From assembly GCA_048421225.1 (NCBI GenBank), contig DBFNRV010000082.1, positions 1 through 17,357 of the forward strand: a DNA stretch of 17,357 nucleotides, given 5' to 3'. Below are positions 6,304 through 12,930 of the stretch, piece after piece. How positions within the stretch are numbered: position 1 is the first letter of the stretch; each line of letters begins with the position of its first letter. A program made the position numbers and the translations under genes. Source of the stretch: UMGS946 sp048421225 (GTDB taxonomy: Bacteria > Bacillota > Clostridia > Christensenellales > CAG-138). The notes under the pieces were generated by a model that searched no databases, was not told the origin of the DNA, and saw only the letters and a program-made list of their open reading frames with translations.

Positions 6304-6924
6304 ATGATCAAACCCCAGTTTCTGTCAAGGCCAGCGAGGCGGATACTAGCCGTATTATTGGCGCTGGTCTGCTGTTTAATCTTAGCGGGCGCTGTTAAGG
6401 ACACAGTCAACGTATGCACCGGACGCATAGAGATTGAGCTGATTTATGAAAAACCCTTCCACAAATACATATTGCTCAATGGCGAGCATGCTTCAGACCT
6501 CGATTATTATACGCCTGAGGATACTATTACAGTGATTGCGCCCAAAGAAATAGCATCGTCGGCGCGCACCGGAATTTTTGTGGTATATTTTGTCAGAGCG
6601 CTGCCCGTGGCGGCATGTCTGGCAATGATATTGGCTGTATTGATAAACATAGCGGCAAAGCGGACTTTTGCCCGCCAAAACGCCACGCTGCTACTGATTT
6701 GCGGAATCATTATGCTTCTGGCAATTCCCGCGCAGGTGTTCGTTGACGAAATGGTATCCAACATCGTGGAGTCCGTGTCCGACAACCGTCTTAGGGTCTC
6801 CTATAATGTGCTGTCCTCCCCACATGCGGTATACGGGCTTGTCCTGCTGATTGCGGCTTACATATTTAAAATGGGAGCCAGCGCTGAAAAGGAAAACGTG
6901 CCTAAGCAGCAGGAGAACAACTAA
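6304..6924 (+). CDS. DUF2975-like membrane protein
   Basis: An integral membrane protein of 206 aa with four predicted helices: about 12-32, 90-116, 127-146 and 174-190. A ~55-residue extracytoplasmic loop lies between helices 1 and 2. The region RTFARQNATLLLICGIIMLL after helix 2 resembles the conserved part of DUF2975 proteins, whose function is unknown and which often sit beside a small XRE regulator. No intact one is adjacent here. The ATG at 6304 is chosen because AAAGGAG lies 8 bases upstream; an open frame reaches back to 6208 without a good site. The gene ends where repeat copy II begins and converges with PFOR. The family call is from pattern only. Confidence 0.65.
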   Translation: MIKPQFLSRPARRILAVLLALVCCLILAGAVKDTVNVCTGRIEIELIYEKPFHKYILLNGEHASDLDYYTPEDTITVIAPKEIASSARTGIFVVYFVRALPVAACLAMILAVLINIAAKRTFARQNATLLLICGIIMLLAIPAQVFVDEMVSNIVESVSDNRLRVSYNVLSSPHAVYGLVLLIAAYIFKMGASAEKENVPKQQENN

Positions 6925-7131
6925 CGCCCGGCAATTCACGCCGTGCTGACCAAGCACGATGCGAATCGCTTATGGCGATTTTGCCTCCGGCGGCTTAGAA
7001 CCTATTACCGCCATAGGCGGTTCAAAAAACGGATTGCTCCGTTTTTTGAGTTTCTCCGGACGCGTTCGCTCACCGCTCACGCATCCGCAAGGTGTAATTT
7101 TGGCCGCGCGTGTCGGCGGTGCCTCCGGCGG

Positions 7132-7163
7132 CTTAGAACCTTTTTTGCAAAAAAGGTTCTAAG
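7132..7163. repeat. 32-bp perfect palindrome, copy 2 of 3
   Basis: Identical to 4438-4469. The flanks are also conserved: GCCTCCGGCGG on the left and AACTCCAAAAAATGCAA on the right. Confidence 0.85.
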
Positions 7164-7411
7164 AACTCCAAAAAATGCAATGGGGCAATATAAACAGGGC
7201 GAACAACCATAGCTTTACAATCCACCAGAAATTAACATAGACAACTTAAAGCTTGTTCGTACCTAAAAGTATAATTCATCAAAAACCAGCGGAAATAACT
7301 TGGATATAGTTTCAAAAGTACAATTCATCAAAAGCCTGCGACATGCGCGCAGGCTTTTGATACCTTGAGAGCGAAAGTCAGCCTGATAGTTGCTTGCAAC
7401 CGAAGGCTGGC

Positions 7412-7584
7412 TTTCGCGGGTTAAACTCGCGTCGCGCTGAACAAGCGCGATGCGACGCCGAAGGCGATTTCGCGGGTTAATCTCGTAATGCGCTGAACAA
7501 GCGCATTACGAATCGCCTATGGCGATTTTGCGGGTGGAGCTCGCGTCGTGCTGAACAGCACGGCGCGAATCGCCTATGGCGATT
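7412..7584 (+). repeat. three tandem ~58-bp hairpin units
   Basis: Each unit reads TTNGCGGGT-region, then a stem-loop with TGAACA loop, then a CGCC...GGCG hairpin. Unit stems: GCGTCGCGC/GCGCGATGC, GTAATGCGC/GCGCATTAC, GCGTCGTGC/GCACGGCGC. Loops and linkers stay constant while the stems change in a paired fashion. The last two units end in AATCGCCTATGGCGATT. Confidence 0.85.
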
Positions 7585-7587
7585 ACA

Positions 7588-10500
7588 TTACATATCCGAC
7601 AGCTTCTTATAGTAGTCCAGCTTCTCCTTGGCCTCGCTCTCGGCGCGGTCGAACAGCTCGTCGGCCACATCGGGGAACTGGCGCTTTAAGCTGGTGTAGC
7701 GGACTTCGCCCATCAAGAACTCCTTATAGCCTATCTTGGGATCCTTGCTGTCGAGCGTGAAGGGGTTCTTGCCCTGCTCCGCCAGACCCGGATTATACCT
7801 GTACAGCGGCCAGTAGCCGGCTTCGACGGCCTTCTTGGCCTCCTCCTGGCTGTTGCCCATTCCTCCGGCAATGCCGTGGTTGATGCACGGCGCGTACGCG
7901 ATTATCAGGGACGGACCCTTGTACGCCTCGGCCTCGGTCACAGCCTTCATAAGCTGGTTCTGATCGGCGCCCATGCTGACCTTTGCAACATATACGTAGC
8001 CGTAGCTCATGGCCATCATGCCCAAATCCTTTTTCTTGGTGCGCTTGCCGGCGGCCGCAAATTTGGCTACCGAGCCGGTAGGCGTGGCCTTTGACGACTG
8101 TCCGCCGGTATTCGAGTATACCTCGGTGTCCATAACAAGGATGTTTACGTCCTCGTCCATTGCGAGCACATGATCCAGTCCGCCGTAGCCGATGTCATAC
8201 GCCCAGCCGTCGCCGCCGAAGATCCAGATGGATTTCTTGACCATCAGGTCCTCCATCGCGCTTATCTGCCTGCACAGCTCGTCGCAGTCGCAGCCGCAGT
8301 CCTTGCAGCCGTTTACAAGCTCCTTGAGCTTTTCAGAAGCAGCCCTGCTGCCCTCGGCGCAGTCCATGTTATTAATCCAGTTTTCACATATTTCCCTCGC
8401 TTCGCCGTCGCATGCTTCGGCAAGCTCTGTCACCAGGTCCCTGAGCTTATTGCGGCGGTGCGATACGGCCAGGTTCATGCCATAGCCGAACTCGGCGTTG
8501 TCCTCAAACAGCGAGTTCGCCCACGCGGGGCCGTGGCCCTTTTCATTCACGGTATACGGACATGTCGGCGCGCTGCCGCCATAGATGGATGAGCAGCCCG
8601 TTGCGTTGGCTACGATCATCCTGTCCCCGTAGAGCTGGGTGATCAGCTTGACATACGGGGTTTCTCCGCAGCCGGCGCACGCTCCCGAAAACTCGAACAG
8701 CGGCTGGAGGAACTGGCTGCCCTTAACCGTAGCGCGATTGAGCTCTACCTGTTTTTTAGGCAGGCGGATGGCGTATTCCCAGTTCTTTTCCTCTTTGTCC
8801 ATTATTTCGCCGGCGTCCGTCATCGTAAGCGTATCGGCGCGTTTATTTCCCGGGCAAACATGCGCGCAGTTGCCGCAGCCGGTGCAGTCCAGCGGCGAGA
8901 GCTGCATACGGAAATTAAGCCCTTCAAAGCCCTTCCCGTTTGCCTTGATAGCGGTAAAGCCCTCGGGCGCGTTCTCCTTCTCCTCGTCGGTAAGGAGGAA
9001 CGGGCGTATGCACGCGTGCGGGCATACGAGCGCGCACTGGTTGCACTGGATGCAGTTTTCGCTGTTCCAGCAGGGCAGGTCTACGGCTATGCCGCGCTTT
9101 TCATACTTGGTCGTACCGGTGGGTACAAAGCCGTCCGCTGAAAGCATGCTTACGGGCAGGCTGTCGCCCTTTTGAGCCAGTATCGGCCTGATAAAATTGG
9201 TGAAATACGGATCGTCGCTGACTTCTACCGGCCTGGCTCCCGTGGCGGCGTTTGCCCAGCTCTCGGGATACGTTATCTCCTCAAGGCCGGAAACGCCAGC
9301 GTCAATCGCGTCATAGTTGCTCTTTACAATCGCGTCGCCCTTCTTGCCGTAGGACTTCTTGGCGGCTTCTTTCATGTAGCCGATGGCGTCCTCCACGGGG
9401 ATTACGTTTGCAAGCTTAAAGAAGGCGCTCTGCATTATGGTGTTGATGCGGCTGCCCATTCCAACCTGCTTTGCAATCCTGATGGCGTCGATATTATAGA
9501 AGCGAAGCTTTTTGTTCGCTATCGTGCGCTTCATCTCAGCCGGAAGCTCGCGCTCCATGTCCTCAAGCGTCCACGCCGAGTTCAACAGGAACACGCCTCC
9601 CTCCTTAATGCCCTCGAGCACGTCGTAGCGCGTGACATAGGAGGGGTTGTGGCAGGCGATGAAGTCCGCCTGGTCTATCAGGTAAGGCGACTGTATCGGG
9701 GACTTGCCAAAGCGCAGATGGCTTACCGTAAAGCCGCCCGACTTCTTGGAGTCGTAGGCAAAATAGCCCTGCGCGTACATGTCGGTATGGTCGCCTATAA
9801 TTTTGATGGAGTTCTTGTTTGCGCCGACCGTTCCGTCCGAGCCCAAACCAAAGAATTTGCAGCGGATCGTGCCTTCGGGCGCCGCGTCTATCATCTCGTT
9901 TACAGCCAGCGACGTGTTTGTAACGTCGTCCACGATGCCAACGGTAAAGTGATTCTTCGGGCGGTTTTCGCCAAGGTTGTCGTACACGGCCTTGACCATC
10001 GACGGGGTAAACTCCTTGGAACCCAGGCCGTATCTGCCGCCGAATACTTCCACGCCGCCCATGCCGTTTTCCTTAAACGCCGCCACCACGTCGGTGTAGA
10101 GCGGCTCGCCCAGGGAGCCTGGCTCCTTGGTGCGGTCGAGGACCGCCACGCGCTTCACGGTGCTAGGCATTGCCGCGATAAGCCTGTCGGCCGCAAACGG
10201 ACGGTACAGGCGCACCTTGATCAGGCCGACCTTTTCGCCGCGCCCAAGCAGATAGTTTACGGTTTCCTCCGCGGCGTCCGCGCCGGAACCCATTATGATT
10301 ATCACGCGCTCCGCGTCCGGCGCGCCCACATAGTCGAACAGGTTATAGCGGCGGCCCGTAAGCTCGCCCACCTGCTTCATGTATTCCTCTACGATAGCGG
10401 GCACTTCCATGTAGCGGCTGTTCGCCGCCTCGCGGCCCTGGAAGTAGATGTCCGGATTCTGCGCCGTGCCGGCCTGGTGCGGGTGTTCGGGATTCAGCGC

Positions 10501-11115
10501 GCGCGCGCGGAAGCGCTCGACCGCCTCAAAGTCGCACAGCTTCGCCATATCGGCGTAATCTATCGCCTCTATCTTCTGCACCTCGTGGGACGTGCGGAAG
10601 CCGTCGAAGAAGTGCAAAAACGGCAGGCTGGATTTGATCGCGCTCAGGTGCGCCACAAGCGCCAGGTCCATGACCTCCTGAACCGACGCCGCGCTCAGCA
10701 TGGCAAAACCCGTCTGGCGGCAGCCCATCACGTCGCTGTGATCGCCAAAGATGGACAGCGAATGCGCGGCCAGGGCGCGCGCCGAAACGTGAAATACCCC
10801 AGGGAGCATTTCACCCGAAATTTTGTACATGTTGGGTATCATCAAAAGCAGGCCCTGCGACGCTGTAAACGTTGTGGTCAGCGCGCCCGCGGCGAGCGAA
10901 CCGTGTACGGCGCCGGCGGCTCCCGCCTCGGACTGCATCTCGGCTATGCGGACCTTCTGCCCAAACAGGTTTGTCCTGCCCGCGGCCGCCCAGTCGTCGG
11001 CTACTTCAGCCATGGGCGACGAGGGGGTGATGGGGTATATCGCCGCCACGTCGGAAAATGCGTATGCGACGTGGGCCGCGGCGGTATTGCCATCGATAGT
11101 GATGGTTTTTGCCAT
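7588..11115 (-). CDS. nifJ: pyruvate:ferredoxin oxidoreductase
   Basis: Single-chain PFOR of 1175 aa. It converts pyruvate, CoA and oxidised ferredoxin to acetyl-CoA, CO2 and reduced ferredoxin in the cytosol, the central step of anaerobic fermentation. Thiamine-site residues known from Desulfovibrio PFOR are in place: T30 (YPITPSS), E63, R113 and N1002 (YSNTGGQS). A CoA/gamma-domain follows. The ferredoxin-like domain carries two 4Fe-4S motifs, C688/691/694/698 and C744/747/750/754. The third cluster ligands are C813, C816, C841 and C1077. The thiamine-phosphate loop is GGDGWAYDIGYGG (967-979). It lacks the ~60-residue C-terminal extension of the Desulfovibrio enzyme. A cysteine-rich stretch (C937-C948) precedes the thiamine loop. 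AGGAGG lies 9 bases before the ATG. The gene is monocistronic between a long leader and repeat copy II. Confidence 0.97.
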   Translation of the reverse strand: MAKTITIDGNTAAAHVAYAFSDVAAIYPITPSSPMAEVADDWAAAGRTNLFGQKVRIAEMQSEAGAAGAVHGSLAAGALTTTFTASQGLLLMIPNMYKISGEMLPGVFHVSARALAAHSLSIFGDHSDVMGCRQTGFAMLSAASVQEVMDLALVAHLSAIKSSLPFLHFFDGFRTSHEVQKIEAIDYADMAKLCDFEAVERFRARALNPEHPHQAGTAQNPDIYFQGREAANSRYMEVPAIVEEYMKQVGELTGRRYNLFDYVGAPDAERVIIIMGSGADAAEETVNYLLGRGEKVGLIKVRLYRPFAADRLIAAMPSTVKRVAVLDRTKEPGSLGEPLYTDVVAAFKENGMGGVEVFGGRYGLGSKEFTPSMVKAVYDNLGENRPKNHFTVGIVDDVTNTSLAVNEMIDAAPEGTIRCKFFGLGSDGTVGANKNSIKIIGDHTDMYAQGYFAYDSKKSGGFTVSHLRFGKSPIQSPYLIDQADFIACHNPSYVTRYDVLEGIKEGGVFLLNSAWTLEDMERELPAEMKRTIANKKLRFYNIDAIRIAKQVGMGSRINTIMQSAFFKLANVIPVEDAIGYMKEAAKKSYGKKGDAIVKSNYDAIDAGVSGLEEITYPESWANAATGARPVEVSDDPYFTNFIRPILAQKGDSLPVSMLSADGFVPTGTTKYEKRGIAVDLPCWNSENCIQCNQCALVCPHACIRPFLLTDEEKENAPEGFTAIKANGKGFEGLNFRMQLSPLDCTGCGNCAHVCPGNKRADTLTMTDAGEIMDKEEKNWEYAIRLPKKQVELNRATVKGSQFLQPLFEFSGACAGCGETPYVKLITQLYGDRMIVANATGCSSIYGGSAPTCPYTVNEKGHGPAWANSLFEDNAEFGYGMNLAVSHRRNKLRDLVTELAEACDGEAREICENWINNMDCAEGSRAASEKLKELVNGCKDCGCDCDELCRQISAMEDLMVKKSIWIFGGDGWAYDIGYGGLDHVLAMDEDVNILVMDTEVYSNTGGQSSKATPTGSVAKFAAAGKRTKKKDLGMMAMSYGYVYVAKVSMGADQNQLMKAVTEAEAYKGPSLIIAYAPCINHGIAGGMGNSQEEAKKAVEAGYWPLYRYNPGLAEQGKNPFTLDSKDPKIGYKEFLMGEVRYTSLKRQFPDVADELFDRAESEAKEKLDYYKKLSDM

Positions 11116-11472
11116 ATGAATTGACCTCCTGCGTAATAGTGGTTAACCTCAGCCGATAAGGCCGCATACGTCTCAAAGCGCCGCGTCCAGCCCGTTGGTT
11201 TAGCCGCCAAAGCAAAAAACCGGCGCCTGGTTTTCGCGCTTTCAGAGGCAAAATGCCCCCGTCAAACAGCTTCTAGACCGGACTAAGGCGTTAAACGGAG
11301 CTTTAGCGCCTAAAAAAACCCGCGGGTATACCGCGCTGGCGCATTGCCGCGGGCTGGTATAATACATCCCGCCGCGCTTATAGCCCGATAGCGTCGTGTG
11401 CGCCCTTGCCGGCTGAGGGTATACGCCGGAAAAATCTAAAAAGCCCTGCCCGTTTTTCCGGCGGATTTATCC
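11116..11472 (-). promoter_or_regulatory. long structured leader of the PFOR gene
   Basis: About 357 bases between the inferred start of transcription (~11472) and the PFOR ATG. It begins with a perfect 11-bp stem (CGCCGGAAAAA / TTTTTCCGGCG, 11424-11463), followed by a GC-rich stretch, the terminator-like hairpin and then about 200 bases up to AGGAGG. I compared it by eye with TPP, SAM, FMN, c-di-GMP, ZTP and T-box consensus cores and saw no match. A short frame running back from the PFOR start region is not convincing as a gene. Confidence 0.5.
11312..11353 (-). terminator. terminator-like hairpin inside the PFOR leader
   Basis: Minus strand: CCCGCGG, 21-base loop, CCGCGGG, then T7, a classical intrinsic terminator. 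It lies between the PFOR promoter and its ATG, about 120 bases after the start of transcription. A competing pairing, TATACC with GGTATA, would enclose the 5' arm and exclude the terminator, so attenuation is plausible. An alternative is that it ends an unrelated upstream transcript. Confidence 0.55.
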
Positions 11473-11478
11473 GCACTC

Positions 11479-11507
11479 ATTATATAAGCGGAACATTCGC
11501 CTGTCAA
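11479..11507 (-). promoter_or_regulatory. consensus sigma-70 promoter for PFOR
   Basis: TTGACA (11502-11507) and TATAAT (11479-11484), both perfect, are separated by 17 bases and point at PFOR. No other minus-strand gene starts in between, so PFOR is the likely target. A perfect consensus promoter fits a very highly expressed fermentation enzyme. Confidence 0.75.
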
Positions 11508-11556
11508 GAAAACCACGGGTAAAGCGTAGATTATGAAAAAATATAAAATCCTAATG

Positions 11557-11788
11557 AATCGCCATAGGCGATTCGCGTCGCGCTTGCTCAGCACGCATAT
11601 ATGGGGCTCCGCCCCATACCCCGCCAAAGAAGACTTTTTGTAAAATCGCCATAGGCGATTCGTAATGCGCTTGTTCAGCACATTACGAGTTTAACCCGCG
11701 AAAGCCAGCCTTCAGTTGCAAGCAACCATCAGGCTTGCTTTTGCTTTCAAGGTATCAAAATCCGGCGCGCATGTCGCCGGATTTTGAT
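11557..11788 (-). repeat. dispersed hairpin repeat element, copy III
   Basis: In minus orientation it carries the CATG-loop hairpin (11754-11788), a near form of the linker ACCTTGAGAGC, the TTGCTTGCAA double hairpin (11702-11739), the CGCGGGTTAAACTCG link, a TGAACAA-loop hairpin, AATCGCCTATGGCGATT (11644-11660), then a spacer with a hairpin ATGGGGC-TCC-GCCCCAT (11601-11617) and a second TGAGCAA-loop hairpin with AATCGCCTATGGCGATT (11557-11573). The 32-base palindrome and the 125-base block are absent. It lies about 50 bases past the stop of an XRE gene and upstream of the PFOR promoter. Confidence 0.8.
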
Positions 11789-11836
11789 GGATTATATTTC
11801 TAGGCGACACGACGCCTATGGTTCAAGCAACTCTTA

Positions 11837-12085
11837 CTATTCATGTGGCTGAATCCCTTTAAAGAACTCAGAAAAGTCAACGTTATAGACCTGTTTGAGG
11901 GCGACTAGGTCGGTTACCTTTATATTCCGCCTTCCAAGTTCGATTTTCGCATACGAAGGCCGATCAAGATTACTGCCCAATAAATTCATTTGTTCAACGA
12001 CTTTGATTTGAGATAACCCCGAACCGGCACGCAGCCGCTTTAAGTTTGAAGATAAACTTACATTTTGAAGAATCATATTTCTCAT
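11837..12085 (-). CDS. XRE-family helix-turn-helix regulator
   Basis: A small DNA-binding protein of 82 aa, almost entirely one Cro/CI-type domain. NLKRLRAGSGLSQIKVVEQM gives helices 1-2, the recognition part is SNLDRPSYAKIELGRRNIKV, and ALKQVYNVDFSEFF is the closing helix. AGGAG lies 8 bases before the ATG. It is divergent from a gene for a 122-residue unknown protein, and two matching 16-bp dyads lie between them, so it most likely represses both. No sensor or oligomerisation domain is fused. It could be of phage or plasmid origin, as small isolated XRE proteins often are. Confidence 0.85.
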   Translation of the reverse strand: MRNMILQNVSLSSNLKRLRAGSGLSQIKVVEQMNLLGSNLDRPSYAKIELGRRNIKVTDLVALKQVYNVDFSEFFKGIQPHE

Positions 12086-12106
12086 AATTATAACTCCTAC
12101 AAATTG

Positions 12107-12122
12107 GTGCCTTATTGGGCAC
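12107..12122. promoter_or_regulatory. operator dyad 1 of the XRE pair
   Basis: GTGCCTTATTGGGCAC: half-sites GTGCCT and GGGCAC around 4 bases. It lies 22 bases upstream of the XRE ATG, where a bound protein would block its own gene. The second dyad has the same 16-base geometry. Confidence 0.65.
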
Positions 12123-12129
12123 TTTTCTA

Positions 12130-12159
12130 TTGATTATATGATTATCCCCATGATATAAT
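12130..12159 (+). promoter_or_regulatory. promoter for the 122-aa gene
   Basis: TTGATT (12130-12135), 18-base spacer, perfect TATAAT (12154-12159). Operator dyad 2 begins 2 bases after the -10 box, so repression by the neighbouring XRE protein is likely. Confidence 0.65.
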
Positions 12160-12160
12160 G

Positions 12161-12176
12161 GTGTCCCATGGGGCAC
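12161..12176. promoter_or_regulatory. operator dyad 2 of the XRE pair
   Basis: GTGTCCCATGGGGCAC: nearly perfect dyad with the same GTGYCY-N4-GGGCAC pattern as dyad 1. It covers the expected transcription start of the plus-strand gene. Confidence 0.65.
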
Positions 12177-12211
12177 CATTATCTAAATTTATAAAAAGGA
12201 GCGAAAAGATC

Positions 12212-12580
12212 ATGTCAAACAAAACAGTATTGGAATCTTTGGTAGAGGACATAGAAGGGTTGGAGAAGATACAAAACTATATGATGAGCGACGATATAAT
12301 AACTTATGACGAGTTGATTAGGGAAATCAAGGTGGATCATTTCAGCGGCTATGAATATATACTCCCAGTTTTGCTTTTATCTACGGTAGATCCTATTATC
12401 GACCGCGCGGTAAAGCGCATTTTCATTAATTTATACAGCGATAGAATGCGCCAGGCAGGAGCGCCAGAAACAGTGGATATGGTAATGGATATATTGGATG
12501 AGGAGCACCAAAGATGGGAGGCCAGGCAGAAAAGAGTAATGCTGTTGGAAGGGCGGGAAAGCAACAACAAATCTATTTAA
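12212..12580 (+). CDS. unknown protein controlled with an XRE regulator
   Basis: A soluble acidic protein of 122 aa that I do not recognise. It is predicted mostly helical: VLESLVEDIEGLEKIQNYMM (5-24) opens it, a moderately hydrophobic middle (ILPVLLLSTVDPIIDRAVKR) follows, and MVMDILDEEHQRWEARQKRV near the end is highly charged and may form a coiled coil. It has no signal peptide. The ATG at 12212 has AAGGAG 10 bases upstream; the frame is open back to 12158, but that start would lie on the -10 box and operator. It is divergent from the XRE gene and probably repressed by it. Toxin, phage-like accessory protein or anti-repressor are all possible; nothing in the sequence decides. Confidence 0.7.
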   Translation: MSNKTVLESLVEDIEGLEKIQNYMMSDDIITYDELIREIKVDHFSGYEYILPVLLLSTVDPIIDRAVKRIFINLYSDRMRQAGAPETVDMVMDILDEEHQRWEARQKRVMLLEGRESNNKSI

Positions 12581-12711
12581 ATATGATAATATAAACTCAG
12601 GTACATATTCCCAAGTTATACAATCCATCAAAAATTAGCGTATATGACACAAGGCTTAGACCTTGTTTAGCACTAAGTGAGCTGCTTGGCGCTCCGATCC
12701 ATACTCCGCTA
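12581..12711. other. short intergenic stretch with a repeat half-site
   Basis: No gene. At 12621-12638 a single arm of the CATG-hairpin module (ATCCATCAAAAATTAGCG) is present without its partner, a decayed trace of the same repeat family as copy IV next to it. Confidence 0.45.
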
Positions 12712-12926
12712 AATCGACGATTCGCGTCGTGACACGGCCCTTGGCCGCAAGCGGCTATCAGGCCATATTTTGCTCTCAAGGTATCAAAAATCACCGTACA
12801 TGCCGCTGATTTTTGATGGATTTTACTTTTTGTGTGATGCTCCTAAGCCTATATTATCCCTTTAAGTTTTTTGGAGTTCTTAGAACCTTTTTTGCAAAAA
12901 AGGTTCTAAGCCGCCGGAGGCAAAAT
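12712..12926 (-). repeat. dispersed hairpin repeat element, copy IV
   Basis: In minus orientation: GATTTTGCCTCCGGCGG, the 32-base palindrome (12879-12910), AACTCCAAAAAA, a ~50-base link matching copy I (GGGATA-TATAG-CTTAGGAGCATCA), the CATG-loop hairpin (12783-12817), ACCTTGAGAGC, a double hairpin whose stems are rewritten (GCCGC/GCGGC where other copies have GTTGC/GCAAC; 12734-12766), and a degenerate AATCGTCGATT end. It begins about 4 bases after the MATE stop codon and lies between convergent genes. Confidence 0.8.
12879..12910. repeat. 32-bp perfect palindrome, copy 3 of 3
   Basis: Identical to 4438-4469 and 7132-7163. Located about 20 bases past the MATE stop, where it could act as a terminator for transcription from either side. 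Confidence 0.85.
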
Positions 12927-12930
12927 CGTA

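Larger units (their letters stand above)
6942..7584 (+). repeat. dispersed hairpin repeat element, copy II
   Basis: The longest and most complete copy. Modules in order: hairpin CGTGC-TGACCAA-GCACG with AATCGCTTATGGCGATT (6964-6980); the ~125-base block shared with copy I; the 32-base palindrome (7132-7163); a private insert (about 7180-7320) in which AAAAGTAYAATTCATCAAAA occurs twice; the CATG-loop hairpin (7327-7361); ACCTTGAGAGC; the TTGCTTGCAA double hairpin (7376-7412); then three tandem ~58-base hairpin units up to 7584. It fills the space between two convergent genes and ends 3 bases before the PFOR stop codon. Open frames across it are produced by the repeat itself. Confidence 0.85.

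Noticed and set aside
7414..7440. tRNA T-arm (GCGGGTTAAACTCG resembles a T-loop)
   Set aside because: No acceptor, D or anticodon arms can be placed around it; the motif belongs to the repeat.
9172..11124. A 650-codon open frame on the plus strand opposite PFOR
   Set aside because: It is a mirror of the PFOR codon pattern; the product is rich in Arg/His/Val with no family motifs, and the real gene is beyond doubt.
11354..11364. Plus-strand extended -10 promoter (TGGTATAAT)
   Set aside because: No -35 box and no plus-strand gene downstream; it lies within the PFOR leader fold.
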